Shown here one piece after another: positions 48,292-57,073 of a DNA stretch of 64,000 nucleotides. The DNA is from a virus. Position numbers and translations under genes: made by a program. The stretch lies in IMG/VR virus record IMGVR_UViG_3300032331_002637, positions 55,757-119,756 of that record. One strand, 5' to 3'. Position 1 is the first letter of the stretch, and every line of letters begins with the position of its first letter. The notes under the pieces were generated by a model, which was not told where the DNA came from, searched no databases, and saw only the letters and a program-made list of their open reading frames with translations.

Positions 48292-49350
48292 ATGGAGAAT
48301 TATTACAATATATTAGGTGTACAAGAAAATTCTGATCAGAACTCGATAAAAAAAGCTTATCGTGAGATGGCTAAAAAATATCACCCGGATAAAAACAAAG
48401 AACCCAACGCTGAAGAAAAATTTAAAAAAATAACCGAGGCATACGAAAATATTGGTGATCCAGCTAAAAGACAGGAATACGATAGGAAAAGAAGCTTTCA
48501 GAATCCTTTCTCTAGCGGATTTGACGATTTTAGTAGATTTAACACCAATTGGAATCATACAGATCCTTTTGCTGACCATTATTCTCATGGTAGGGGATTT
48601 ACACCGGAAGCTCCTAAAGGTACTTCATTAAATATAACACTTAAATTAGATTTACAAGATATACTTAAAGGTGTTGATAAGAGGATAAAAATCAAGAGAG
48701 ATAAAAAATGTAATCCCTGTTCAGGAACTGGTTCGGAAAATGGTGCTTCTTTCCAGACATGTGGTACATGTAAAGGATCGGGATTTATAACAGTAAATAG
48801 AATAAATGGATTTGTTCAGATGAATTCAGTTAGCACTTGCGGTTCATGTGGAGGTGTAGGTAAGGTAGTACTTGAAGTTTGTTTATATTGTTTAGGTAAT
48901 GGACTAAAATCAGAGGAAGATATTATAGATGTCAACATACCTGCTGGAGCATCAGATGGTATGCAATTTGTTGTTTCTGGTAAAGGTAACGAGGGTAAAG
49001 GTAACGGTAAAAGCGGGGATCTTTATGTTAAGATTAAAGAAATACCTAATACTGAATTTATTAGAAAAGGAGTTGATCTTATCACTAGTAAACAAATAAC
49101 TTTTATAGAAGCAATATTAGGAACTAATATAGATGTGGAAATGCCTGATGGAGAGAGTGTTAAAACAGTAGTATCTCCAGGAACTGTACCTGGTACAGTT
49201 CTAAGTTTTGCTCAGAAAGGAATTCCTGTTTTAGGATATGGTGGTATTGGTAATTTTCTTGTTGAATTAAATATAAAAATCCCAGAAAATCTTACGGACG
49301 ATCAAAAAAAATTCTTAGAAGAATTAAGACAAAACGAAATATTTAATTGA
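48292..49350 (+). CDS. dnaJ: DnaJ/Hsp40 co-chaperone
   Basis: The 352-residue protein is a full-length type I DnaJ. It has a J domain with H31-P-D33 (the DnaK-activating motif), a G/F-like region (about 63-105) and a zinc domain with four C-x-x-C-x-G-x-G-type motifs (CNPCSGTG, CGTCKGSG, CGSCGGVG, CLYCLGNG). Two beta-rich C-terminal domains follow. It would redirect host DnaK to phage proteins. Complete DnaJ in phages is uncommon. It is followed at once by a membrane protein. Confidence 0.9.
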   Translation: MENYYNILGVQENSDQNSIKKAYREMAKKYHPDKNKEPNAEEKFKKITEAYENIGDPAKRQEYDRKRSFQNPFSSGFDDFSRFNTNWNHTDPFADHYSHGRGFTPEAPKGTSLNITLKLDLQDILKGVDKRIKIKRDKKCNPCSGTGSENGASFQTCGTCKGSGFITVNRINGFVQMNSVSTCGSCGGVGKVVLEVCLYCLGNGLKSEEDIIDVNIPAGASDGMQFVVSGKGNEGKGNGKSGDLYVKIKEIPNTEFIRKGVDLITSKQITFIEAILGTNIDVEMPDGESVKTVVSPGTVPGTVLSFAQKGIPVLGYGGIGNFLVELNIKIPENLTDDQKKFLEELRQNEIFN

Positions 49351-49352
49351 TT

Positions 49353-49673
49353 ATGACTTTTATATTTTATATACTTGGTGTTTGGGGACTTACACATATT
49401 CTAGTAGCTTCTAAAATTCTTGAGGAATTTAGAAATTGGTTATTAATAAACTCCCCTTTCTTTGGCGATATGCTTAATTGCTATCAATGTACTTCATTCT
49501 GGGCATCAATGATTTTATACTTCTTTTTTGATAATTTAAGGCTAGAAACTATAGATTTTATTATAAAAGGTTATAGAATAAGCCCCGATTTTTTATTGTA
49601 TTCTTTTATTGGGTCTGGTATAGTTTCTTTTATTGCTGTCATATTATCTCTATTGATAAAAAGATCCAAATAA
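49353..49673 (+). CDS. Small membrane protein (DUF1360-like)
   Basis: The 106-residue protein (ATG at 49353; a TTG at 49347 would overlap dnaJ's stop) has three membrane-like segments. They are FIFYILGVWGLTHILV near the start, SMILYFFF in the middle, and SFIGSGIVSFIAVILSLLI near the end. LNCYQCTSFW has a C-x-x-C motif typical of DUF1360 proteins in phages and bacteria. The family role is unknown. It could sit in the host inner membrane and act in superinfection control or lysis; this is speculation. Confidence 0.6.
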   Translation: MTFIFYILGVWGLTHILVASKILEEFRNWLLINSPFFGDMLNCYQCTSFWASMILYFFFDNLRLETIDFIIKGYRISPDFLLYSFIGSGIVSFIAVILSLLIKRSK

Positions 49674-49675
49674 TT

Positions 49676-49685
49676 GGATATATAG
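49676..49685 (+). promoter_or_regulatory. GGATATATAG motif
   Basis: GGATATATAG lies 3 bases before the ATG at 49689, with a full GG start. The message would be nearly leaderless if this is a -10 box. Confidence 0.35.
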
Positions 49686-49688
49686 ATT

Positions 49689-51182
49689 ATGGACAAAAAA
49701 TTATTTACGTTTAAACAATTTATAAACGAGCAAGACGATGCAATACCATCGAGTGCAACTGGATCACCAGATACAGGAAAACCTGAGACTGAAAGAGAAG
49801 CAAAATCCAGAATTGCAACGGGTATAATCAAAGGTCTATTTGGTGAAAATGTTGGACTTACTGGAGGTGTGGATTCTTTTATAGACCAAACCAAGGAAGT
49901 TAAAGAATCTTTACCGTATAGAGGATGTGGTGCTAGCGAGCCTTATAAATTAGAGAAAAATCCTCTTTCTGTAATGACTATTAAAATACTTCTTAATTAT
50001 CTTCAGGAAAAAAAAGCGGGAGATTATAGTAGAATTATAACAGAATTGAACGAGAAAAGAGCAGTAATAATAGGAATAAGAAATAAGCTTGAAATAAAGA
50101 AGGAGACATCAAATCAGGATAGATTCACGGATGCTCTTTATTTTATTCCGGGTAATGCTAAAGATGGATCTGATGTTGTGAGTGCCACTGGACCTACCGG
50201 ACCTACTGGATCTACTGGACCTGCACCAGTTAAAGAAACACCTGTTAAAGATAAATCTGTATTTGATAGAATAAAGGACAAAAAGAATGAATCTATGGAA
50301 GATAGATTAAATTCTATTAACTACGTGATTGAATCTGGTGTTTTTACTTTCGAAGAATATTATTCATTGAACGAAGAAAAGAATCAAATATTATCAATTC
50401 TAAACGAGGACGATGACGACAATCCAAGTAGTTGGTTTGCCCCTGGTGCTTTTAAAAGAAGAATTGAAAAGGCTAAAAAAGATGCAGAGGATGCTAAAAA
50501 CAAAAATAATCCTACGGGACCAATTGTACCAACTGGACCAACTGGACCAACTGGACCAATACCGCCAGCAAGTCTTGGAGATAAAATAACTCCATATCAA
50601 ATAACAACTGTACCTAGTTTAGCATACTACGGAAAGAAACCAATGAATCCTAAAGGTGTTGGTGTTAAACTTCCAGGAGATACCCTATACATTCTTAAAG
50701 AAAGCTCCTTAGGTAGTGGCAATAAATATAAAATGATGGTAGAGGGTGAACCAATTAAAGTTGGAAGATACCCTATCGGAGTAACTAAATTTGAAAGTTA
50801 CAAACCAGCTGAGGTTTACACTGAATCTTGTGGAATGCAAATACACAGGTCGTCTACGAAAGGTGTTGGTATTTGTGTGGGACCTTGGTCAGCAGGATGT
50901 CAAGTATTTGCTGACAATCAAGAATGGCAGGATTTCATATCTAAAGCTGAGAAAGAACAGATGAATGCTACTAAATTTTATTACGCATTAATACAATTAG
51001 ATGATATTCCAAAAGAGGTTATGGACGATGCAATGAAAGGCCTTGTTTATCAAGGATCTGTAGATCTTGCTTCAACAAACCCTACTGGAAGTACTGGAAG
51101 TACTGGAACTACCGGATCTACGGGAACTACAGGAGCTAATAAAAAAGCAAGAGTACTTACTAACTTCGATAATATCTCTTAA
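49689..51182 (+). CDS. Virion-type protein with L,D-transpeptidase-like domain and collagen linkers
   Basis: The 497-residue protein starts MDKKLFTFKQFINEQDD, with a predicted cut after E14. Gly-Pro-Thr triplets break the chain in three places (about 163-178, 276-296 and 460-485). The last large domain (about 305-450) has SCGMQIHRSSTKG (H386) and GPWSAGCQVF (C404). This recalls the His and SxGC motif of YkuD-like L,D-transpeptidases. It may alter peptidoglycan during entry or assembly. The transpeptidase call is by motif only; a hydrolase or inert binding domain is also possible. Confidence 0.6.
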   Translation: MDKKLFTFKQFINEQDDAIPSSATGSPDTGKPETEREAKSRIATGIIKGLFGENVGLTGGVDSFIDQTKEVKESLPYRGCGASEPYKLEKNPLSVMTIKILLNYLQEKKAGDYSRIITELNEKRAVIIGIRNKLEIKKETSNQDRFTDALYFIPGNAKDGSDVVSATGPTGPTGSTGPAPVKETPVKDKSVFDRIKDKKNESMEDRLNSINYVIESGVFTFEEYYSLNEEKNQILSILNEDDDDNPSSWFAPGAFKRRIEKAKKDAEDAKNKNNPTGPIVPTGPTGPTGPIPPASLGDKITPYQITTVPSLAYYGKKPMNPKGVGVKLPGDTLYILKESSLGSGNKYKMMVEGEPIKVGRYPIGVTKFESYKPAEVYTESCGMQIHRSSTKGVGICVGPWSAGCQVFADNQEWQDFISKAEKEQMNATKFYYALIQLDDIPKEVMDDAMKGLVYQGSVDLASTNPTGSTGSTGTTGSTGTTGANKKARVLTNFDNIS

Positions 51183-51231
51183 TAGAAACTTTATTCTATT
51201 CCACTGATAAAATAATAAAATAATTTATTTA

Positions 51232-52641
51232 GTGGAGAATAGAATAACGATCTCGGATCAAATCAATGTTGACTATAGAAAGTATGCCTTGTATGTTATA
51301 CAGAGTAGAGGTATACCTAATTTTTATGATGCTTTAACTCCTGTTCAGAGACTAATTCTACAGAATTCTCCCAGTATTTTTAAGAAGACTGTTGGCGTAA
51401 TTGGTGAGGTTTTTAGTACTGGCCTTTATCATCATGGGGATTCTTCAATGGCTCAGGCCATATCAAAATTAGCTAGACCATTTTCGTGTGCAGAACAGAT
51501 ACTATTAGGTGATGGATTCTTTGGAACTCCTGTTAATCCTTCACCATCTGCTCCAAGATATACGCAAGTAAAAATTTCTAGTAAGTACAAAGAAATAATT
51601 GAAAAGTATAAAGATCTAAATGTACCTAATGAAGAAGGCGGGTATGATTGGATACATGTTGATTACCCTATTGGTTTATCAACTCACATTGTAGGTATTG
51701 CAGTAGGATATAAATCTAATATATTACCAAGAAAACCTGATGATGTTGTTGCATATTTAGAAGGCAACAGAACAAAGAAGCTAAAGCCTTATTTTAAAGG
51801 ATTTAAAGGAAATGTATCTAAAATGGATGGACTTAAATCCTCATGGCTTATTGAAGGAGACGTTGAGATCGACTTAGCTACAAGGACTTTTAAAATCAAT
51901 TCAATATCTCCATTACAAAGATATGAATCATTTTTTATAAGACTCAATTCTTTATTAGAAAGAAAAGGCCTAAATTATAAAATGGATAATTTTTCCACTG
52001 ATAATGTTAAGATAAGTATCAAATTCAGATGTACAGATCAGGAATTTAAAGATATGTCAGTCCTTTTAGCAAAAGAAACTAAGCAAATTGTCACAGAAAA
52101 TATTGTATTTGTTAGAGATGGAAATGTTTTAGAGTATGATTTTATAGAGGATTACTTAGATGAATTTATTTTACAGAAAGAAAAAACAATACTTAAAAGA
52201 TATGAAAGAGATCTTGTGTATCTTAATGATGAACTAGAATATCTTGAAGCAAAATTACAATTCTTATTGTTCATGTCTGATAAGAAAAGGGCATCTGATG
52301 AAGTTATGGGATTTTTATCTAAGTATAGAAGAGAAATATCAAGGAGATTAGAATCAATACCATTGATTAAATTGAATAAGGAGGAAATTATTAAGACTTC
52401 TGTGGAAATTAATTCAATAAAGGATGATATAAAGAATAAGAATCAAGAGATTAAAGATCAGAAAATTAAACTTAAATTAGCTGAAAAATTAAATTCGACC
52501 TTATCTAAAAAGAGTTCTAAAGCAACTTCATTACTAGGAGAAGTTAAGGAGGAATTTCACGAAGGTATAAGAATTTTTGATCCTGAAGATGATATAGAAG
52601 AACAAGAAGAAGAAACAAAATTAAATATAGAAAATGACTAA
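51232..52641 (+). CDS. 52: DNA topoisomerase II medium subunit (gp52-like, GyrA type)
   Basis: The 469-residue protein starts with GTG. It has the winged-helix breakage domain, with ALTPVQRLIL and the catalytic Tyr in SAPRYTQ (Y110; T4 gp52 uses Tyr116). A tower region follows, and a long coiled coil (about 310-440) rich in Glu, Lys and Leu. The tail is acidic. It cuts DNA for the large subunit at 44533, about 5 kb upstream. The last 8 bases overlap the clamp gene. Confidence 0.9.
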   Translation: MENRITISDQINVDYRKYALYVIQSRGIPNFYDALTPVQRLILQNSPSIFKKTVGVIGEVFSTGLYHHGDSSMAQAISKLARPFSCAEQILLGDGFFGTPVNPSPSAPRYTQVKISSKYKEIIEKYKDLNVPNEEGGYDWIHVDYPIGLSTHIVGIAVGYKSNILPRKPDDVVAYLEGNRTKKLKPYFKGFKGNVSKMDGLKSSWLIEGDVEIDLATRTFKINSISPLQRYESFFIRLNSLLERKGLNYKMDNFSTDNVKISIKFRCTDQEFKDMSVLLAKETKQIVTENIVFVRDGNVLEYDFIEDYLDEFILQKEKTILKRYERDLVYLNDELEYLEAKLQFLLFMSDKKRASDEVMGFLSKYRREISRRLESIPLIKLNKEEIIKTSVEINSIKDDIKNKNQEIKDQKIKLKLAEKLNSTLSKKSSKATSLLGEVKEEFHEGIRIFDPEDDIEEQEEETKLNIEND

Positions 52642-53401
52642 GAAAAATCAAATTTGGAATTTTAGAATCTCTAACCCTAATAATTTTATTGCTTTCCTTA
52701 AGAAGCTAAAACTTGTAGACAAGAGTGTACCTTTAGAAATTGAGGGAAGTAATTTATTTGCAAAAGTTAGAACACCTGATAAATCAGTAATTAAATTTGT
52801 AAGTGTAGATGTTAACGATATTCTTGAAGGCGATTTTCCTTCCACAAGATTAAAGATCGGAATTCTGGAAATAGGTAAATTGATTGATGTTTTTAAATAC
52901 TTTGGACCGGAGGAAGAACTAAATCTTATAATAGATTCACAAGAATATGAAGGCGGATTAATAGCTACCGGTCTTAAATTCTCATCTTCTTCATTAAACA
53001 TTTTTATTAAATGTGCAGATATTAGTTTACTTGCATATATTGATGATAATATACAAAGACAGATTCATTCCACCGAAGGATCGGAAGTTAATTTTGAAAT
53101 CACAAGAGAGAACTTCCAAAAGGTAGCTTCTTTAACTGGAATAGAAACGAACTCAGAAGAACTTCTTAATTTTGATATTGAAGAAAATGGAGTTATCATT
53201 AGAGGAAATTCATTCCAATATAATTTAATTAAAGGTAGAACTGCAAACGGATTTGAAAGTCCTAGCGTATATACAATCTATAAAAATCAATTCTCTTATA
53301 TCGACCAAGAGGCATCGGAGATTCACTTTCATGAAAATAGAATCTTAGTGAAGTCAATAGAGTCCGATTCAATAATTGCAATAGGTTTAGTAGAGGTATA
53401 A
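52634..53401 (+). CDS. 45: Sliding clamp (gp45-like)
   Basis: The 255-residue length is near T4 gp45 (228). Paired beta-alpha-beta repeats are visible (FIAFLKKLKLV, DFPSTRLKIGILEIGKLIDV, VNFEITRENFQKVASL), with acidic-basic spacing typical of a DNA-encircling ring. The gene follows topoisomerase by an 8-base overlap and precedes the polymerase C-terminal part by one base. This places processivity and polymerase together. In T4-like phages gp45 also boosts late transcription. No clamp loader is in the window. Confidence 0.75.
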   Translation: MTKKNQIWNFRISNPNNFIAFLKKLKLVDKSVPLEIEGSNLFAKVRTPDKSVIKFVSVDVNDILEGDFPSTRLKIGILEIGKLIDVFKYFGPEEELNLIIDSQEYEGGLIATGLKFSSSSLNIFIKCADISLLAYIDDNIQRQIHSTEGSEVNFEITRENFQKVASLTGIETNSEELLNFDIEENGVIIRGNSFQYNLIKGRTANGFESPSVYTIYKNQFSYIDQEASEIHFHENRILVKSIESDSIIAIGLVEV

Positions 53402-53402
53402 T

Positions 53403-54578
53403 ATGGAAGAAATAGATTACATGTCAATGAGCTTAGAAGAGCTCAATCAAAAACTTTCGGAGTATCAAAAAAAATCTTCGGATTTCTATAATACTGAACA
53501 AGGTATTAAGCTAACACTTAACAGTATATACGGAGCGACTGGGAATCAGTATTTTGCTTTGTTCAATACAGATGTTGCAGAGAGTGTTACGTTACAAGGC
53601 CAGGACATTTGGAAATTTGCTGAGAAGATAATAAACAGGTATTTCAATGATATGTGGCATCTTGATACGGAGCTTCACGAAAAAATGGGAGTTCGTAATG
53701 TCAGAAAAATAACATTAGACTTTATTATATACGGGGATACAGATTCCAATTATATCAATCTAGGAGCTGTTATGGATTCTTGTGAATTTGATTCAGATCT
53801 AGAACCATTTGAATTTGTAAAAAGACTTAATGAATTTAGACTTAAAGAATACATTAAGAAATGCTATGACATCTATTCTGAAAAATGGGGCACAGATAAC
53901 TATCAGGATTTTGAGCTAGAGAGTTTATCATATGCTGGTATATTCTTGGGTAAAAAGAAATATGTATTACATATAGCTTGGCAGGATCCTAATAAGGATT
54001 TATTTCCTAGGCTTTCTAAAGTTAAATCAACTGGTATCGAATTAGCTCAAGGTGGTACTGCTCCTTTCGCTAGAGAGAAACTTACGTTCTTATTACAGCA
54101 TATTTTCGAGAAAGGTAAAGCTTTTGATATTAGAGAATTTGTAAAGATCCTTAAGAATATAAAATCTGAATTTAAGGTACAAAGCCCAGATCAAATATCT
54201 GTAGGAACTTCTGTTAATAATATAGAGAAATTCATTGTAAACGACACAACAAAATTCGAAGTTGCAAAAGGATGTCCAATGCACGTAAGAGCAGCAGGAT
54301 ATCACAACTTCCTTCTAAACAATTCCAAGCATAAAGTTAAATACAGCTTAATCAGATCATCTGAGAAGATTAAGTACTATTATGTTAAGGTAAACAACGA
54401 GAGAGAGAATAATGTATTTGGATATCTTAACGGAGCTTATCCCTATGAGCTAGCTCCCCCCGTAGATTTTGACGAACAATTCAATCGAGTAATTTTAGAT
54501 CCAATAAATAGATTCATTGAAGCTATGGGATACTCTCCTTTATCACCCAACCTACTTCTTGTAAGAGCTTTGTTTTAA
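53403..54578 (+). CDS. 43B: DNA polymerase B, C-terminal part (split polymerase)
   Basis: The 391 residues begin with a fingers-type helix. Motif B is KLTLNSIYG (K36, N40, Y43) and motif C is YGDTDS (110-115), the two catalytic Asp residues. The thumb follows to the end. The exonuclease and motif A are absent and lie in the gene at 33723, about 18 kb away. The break falls between the two fingers helices. No nuclease or intein flanks it. It starts one base after the clamp gene, so the two are probably co-translated. Confidence 0.88.
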   Translation: MEEIDYMSMSLEELNQKLSEYQKKSSDFYNTEQGIKLTLNSIYGATGNQYFALFNTDVAESVTLQGQDIWKFAEKIINRYFNDMWHLDTELHEKMGVRNVRKITLDFIIYGDTDSNYINLGAVMDSCEFDSDLEPFEFVKRLNEFRLKEYIKKCYDIYSEKWGTDNYQDFELESLSYAGIFLGKKKYVLHIAWQDPNKDLFPRLSKVKSTGIELAQGGTAPFAREKLTFLLQHIFEKGKAFDIREFVKILKNIKSEFKVQSPDQISVGTSVNNIEKFIVNDTTKFEVAKGCPMHVRAAGYHNFLLNNSKHKVKYSLIRSSEKIKYYYVKVNNERENNVFGYLNGAYPYELAPPVDFDEQFNRVILDPINRFIEAMGYSPLSPNLLLVRALF

Positions 54579-54589
54579 TTTATTTTTTT

Positions 54590-54599
54590 GGATATATAA
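54590..54599 (+). promoter_or_regulatory. GGATATATAA motif, candidate late promoter/initiation element
   Basis: GGATATATAA follows a T-run and lies 19 bases before the MoxR B start. It is identical to the copies at 22800-22809 and 31743-31752. Confidence 0.4.
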
Positions 54600-54618
54600 A
54601 AGGATCTAAAAAAATTAA

Positions 54619-56118
54619 ATGAAAAATAGTAGAATAAAAAACTTCAATGATTTTGTTAATGAATCTTACAATCCGGAGCTTAACGAAGGTTTCTTTTCCA
54701 GTATAGCTAATCTTATAAAAAAAGTTGGTGGCTGGGCAGGAGAAATGATCAAAGCAATAGGACAGGGTTTAATTAAACCAATACCTTCTGGACCAATGAA
54801 AGGTATGCCTGTAGCAATGTTATTCTTACCTGAAAATGGGCCTATCTATCAGCAAATGTTGAAATATCAGCAAGGGATTAATCCTATAATGGAAGCAAGA
54901 ATACCTTTAGAATACACAGGTGAAGACCAGAGTGTTAGAAACATTTCAGCTGAGCAATTAAAGAATGACGTAGTTAAATTATATAGGAGTAAAGACAGAG
55001 GGGGAAGAGCTAAACCCATCTTTATTTATGGAGCACCTGGTATTGGTAAGACTGAAATAGTCGGACAAGCAGCAGATGAGCTTGGTGTACCTGTTATGAA
55101 GTTGGATCTTCAATTTATGAATCCGGAAGATTTCTTAGGAATACCTAGTAGACATGATATAACTCCTGTTGAGGTCGAAGACGGTAAAGTTACTAATTTT
55201 GGTAAAGGATTCACTAGAGCAAATCCCCCTGCATTATTACCACCAGATAATGGTAAAGATAATAGAGGTGGTATCATATTTATGGATGAGATGAACAGAG
55301 CTAATAAAGCAGTTCTAAACTCTATCATGCAATTCGTACAAAAAGGAGAAGTTGGGCCTTACAAATTACCAGACAAATGGGTTATTGTTGCAGCGGGTAA
55401 CAGACCAGAAGAAGCGGAAGGTGTAGCAGATTTTGACTTTGCACTTGCTGACCGTTTCACTATTAAGAACTATGTTCCTACAATTGAAGGATATGCTTCA
55501 TGGGCAGATAAGAACGAAAAAATTCTGCCTGAACTTGTAACATTCTTAACATTTAATCAGGAGTATTTCCACAATTTAGATTCGGATAAAAAATCATTAA
55601 ACTACCCAACACCTAGATCCTGGACAGATGGAGCTTTAATTCTTCATGATGAGATAACAGATCAAAGAGTTAATACTTGGAGAGATATACCTAGAGAAGA
55701 AATTCTTAACATTTTCTATGATCAAGTTGGGCCTCAAGCAGCTGGTAAATTTGTTGCTTATCTTGATATACTTAGAAAAGTTAGTGATACAGAGATGGAT
55801 AATATGATTAACAATCCTGCATCTGCTAAGATGGTTGCTGAAGCACAAGCACCAGGAGGTAAAAGTATCCTTTATGGGCTTATTGAAATGGTGATGAAAA
55901 GAGTAGATTCTTATTCTCCGCAAAGTCTTTATAATGTAATGGAGTACTTTAATAGATATAACGAATTAGAACCTCTTAGCTGGCTGTATAAAGATATTCT
56001 AGTAAGATACCCAGATTTTAGATTTGGAGGTTCATCATCTACACCAGAAGATGAATTAAAACACAAAGCAGCTTTACTAGTAACTGGAGGAGCTAAAAGT
56101 AAAGGACTTCAACAATGA
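54619..56118 (+). CDS. MoxR-type AAA+ ATPase (module B), capsid-targeted
   Basis: The 499-residue protein starts MKNSRIKNFNDFVNESYN, with a predicted cut after E15. It shares the pre-AAA segment SGPMKGMPVAMLF with the module A ATPase. Walker A is GAPGIGKT (138-145), Walker B IIFMDE (219-224) and sensor-1 VAAGN, with ADRF later. After the predicted cut, the mature proteins of A and B both begin SYN. Module order here is MoxR, HExxH protein, VWA. It overlaps the next gene as ATGA. Confidence 0.8.
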   Translation: MKNSRIKNFNDFVNESYNPELNEGFFSSIANLIKKVGGWAGEMIKAIGQGLIKPIPSGPMKGMPVAMLFLPENGPIYQQMLKYQQGINPIMEARIPLEYTGEDQSVRNISAEQLKNDVVKLYRSKDRGGRAKPIFIYGAPGIGKTEIVGQAADELGVPVMKLDLQFMNPEDFLGIPSRHDITPVEVEDGKVTNFGKGFTRANPPALLPPDNGKDNRGGIIFMDEMNRANKAVLNSIMQFVQKGEVGPYKLPDKWVIVAAGNRPEEAEGVADFDFALADRFTIKNYVPTIEGYASWADKNEKILPELVTFLTFNQEYFHNLDSDKKSLNYPTPRSWTDGALILHDEITDQRVNTWRDIPREEILNIFYDQVGPQAAGKFVAYLDILRKVSDTEMDNMINNPASAKMVAEAQAPGGKSILYGLIEMVMKRVDSYSPQSLYNVMEYFNRYNELEPLSWLYKDILVRYPDFRFGGSSSTPEDELKHKAALLVTGGAKSKGLQQ

Positions 56119-57068
56119 TAAGAAAATTAAACGAGAATAAATATAAAACTGGCAAGATAATTACTAGTTTTTCTAATTATGTAAGGTTTATAAATGAATC
56201 CTATTCTTTTGATCCTGAAGAGGTTAATAGGAAAATTAAAAGAGTAATTCTATGGATAAACATCAATCAAGGATTCTACGGTGAATTACTAAGCCACGTA
56301 AATATATTCGGATCATCTAATATTGATCCTAAGACTATGTGCACAAACGGTAGGGATATTATATTCCATCCCGAATTTGTAATGAATCAGACAGAAGCAG
56401 CATTAAGGTTTGTTCTATGTCACGAAATTCTTCATTGTATAGGAGATCATGGTAAAAGAAGAGAAAATAGGAATCCCCAAGGATGGAATATAGCTTGCGA
56501 TTATGCTATAAATCCTCTACTCCAGGGAGAGACAGGATTCGAATGGCCAGTATCAGAGGACGGATCTAGAGCAGGTTTATATGATGCTAGATTTGAAGGA
56601 ATGAGAGCGGAAGATATTTATCAACAATTAGAAGATGAAGGTGCTCTTAATAAACTTATTAATGATCCTAATGTTAAAAAACAAACAGATACTGGTAGGG
56701 TAGAAGACGAGGATAAAGAACAACCAGAGCCTGACTCTGATCTGGTTATACAAGAAGGTGATTTCCCTCAAGAGGATGAACCTGGAGATGAACCTGGTGA
56801 TGAGCCCGGAGATGAACCTGGTGATGAACCCGGAGAACCTGGTGATGAACCTGGAGAACCTGGTGATGAACCTGGAGAACCTGGTGATGAGCCTGGAGAA
56901 CCTGGTGACGAGCCTGGAGAACCTGGTGACGAGCCTGGAGAACCTGGTGACGAGCCTGGAGATAATAAAAAACAATTACCTAGAGTTGGACAGAAAGTTA
57001 TAACAAAAGAAGGAAAAGAAGGAACTATAACCAAAGTTTACCCTAACGGGGATATAGAAATTAGTTAA
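56115..57068 (+). CDS. DUF2201-type metallopeptidase-like protein (module B), capsid-targeted
   Basis: The 317-residue protein has a displaced targeting peptide, SFSNYVRFINESYS, with a possible cut after E28. HEILHCIGDH (H103, E104, H107, H112) matches the module A protein, as does TMCTNGRDIIFHPEF. Residues about 221-283 are a PGDE repeat. An SH3-like end (VGQKVITKEGKEGTITKV) follows, as in module A but with a different linker. The ATG overlaps the MoxR stop. The HExxH suggests a zinc peptidase, but activity is unproved. Confidence 0.7.
   Translation: MIRKLNENKYKTGKIITSFSNYVRFINESYSFDPEEVNRKIKRVILWININQGFYGELLSHVNIFGSSNIDPKTMCTNGRDIIFHPEFVMNQTEAALRFVLCHEILHCIGDHGKRRENRNPQGWNIACDYAINPLLQGETGFEWPVSEDGSRAGLYDARFEGMRAEDIYQQLEDEGALNKLINDPNVKKQTDTGRVEDEDKEQPEPDSDLVIQEGDFPQEDEPGDEPGDEPGDEPGDEPGEPGDEPGEPGDEPGEPGDEPGEPGDEPGEPGDEPGEPGDEPGDNKKQLPRVGQKVITKEGKEGTITKVYPNGDIEIS
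56775..56963 (+). repeat. Tandem repeat coding for Asp-Glu-Pro-Gly units
   Basis: Units of GATGAACCTGGA/GAACCTGGT type repeat through about 63 codons, encoding DEPG and DEPGEPG. Other frames are also open here and are artefacts. The equivalent linker in module A is Pro-rich, so the linker evolves fast. Confidence 0.85.
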
Positions 57069-57073
57069 ATTAT

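Noticed and set aside
56628-57034. Open frames on both strands over the DEPG repeat
   Set aside because: They are produced by the tandem repeat. The + frame of the HExxH protein is supported by its upstream domain and targeting peptide.
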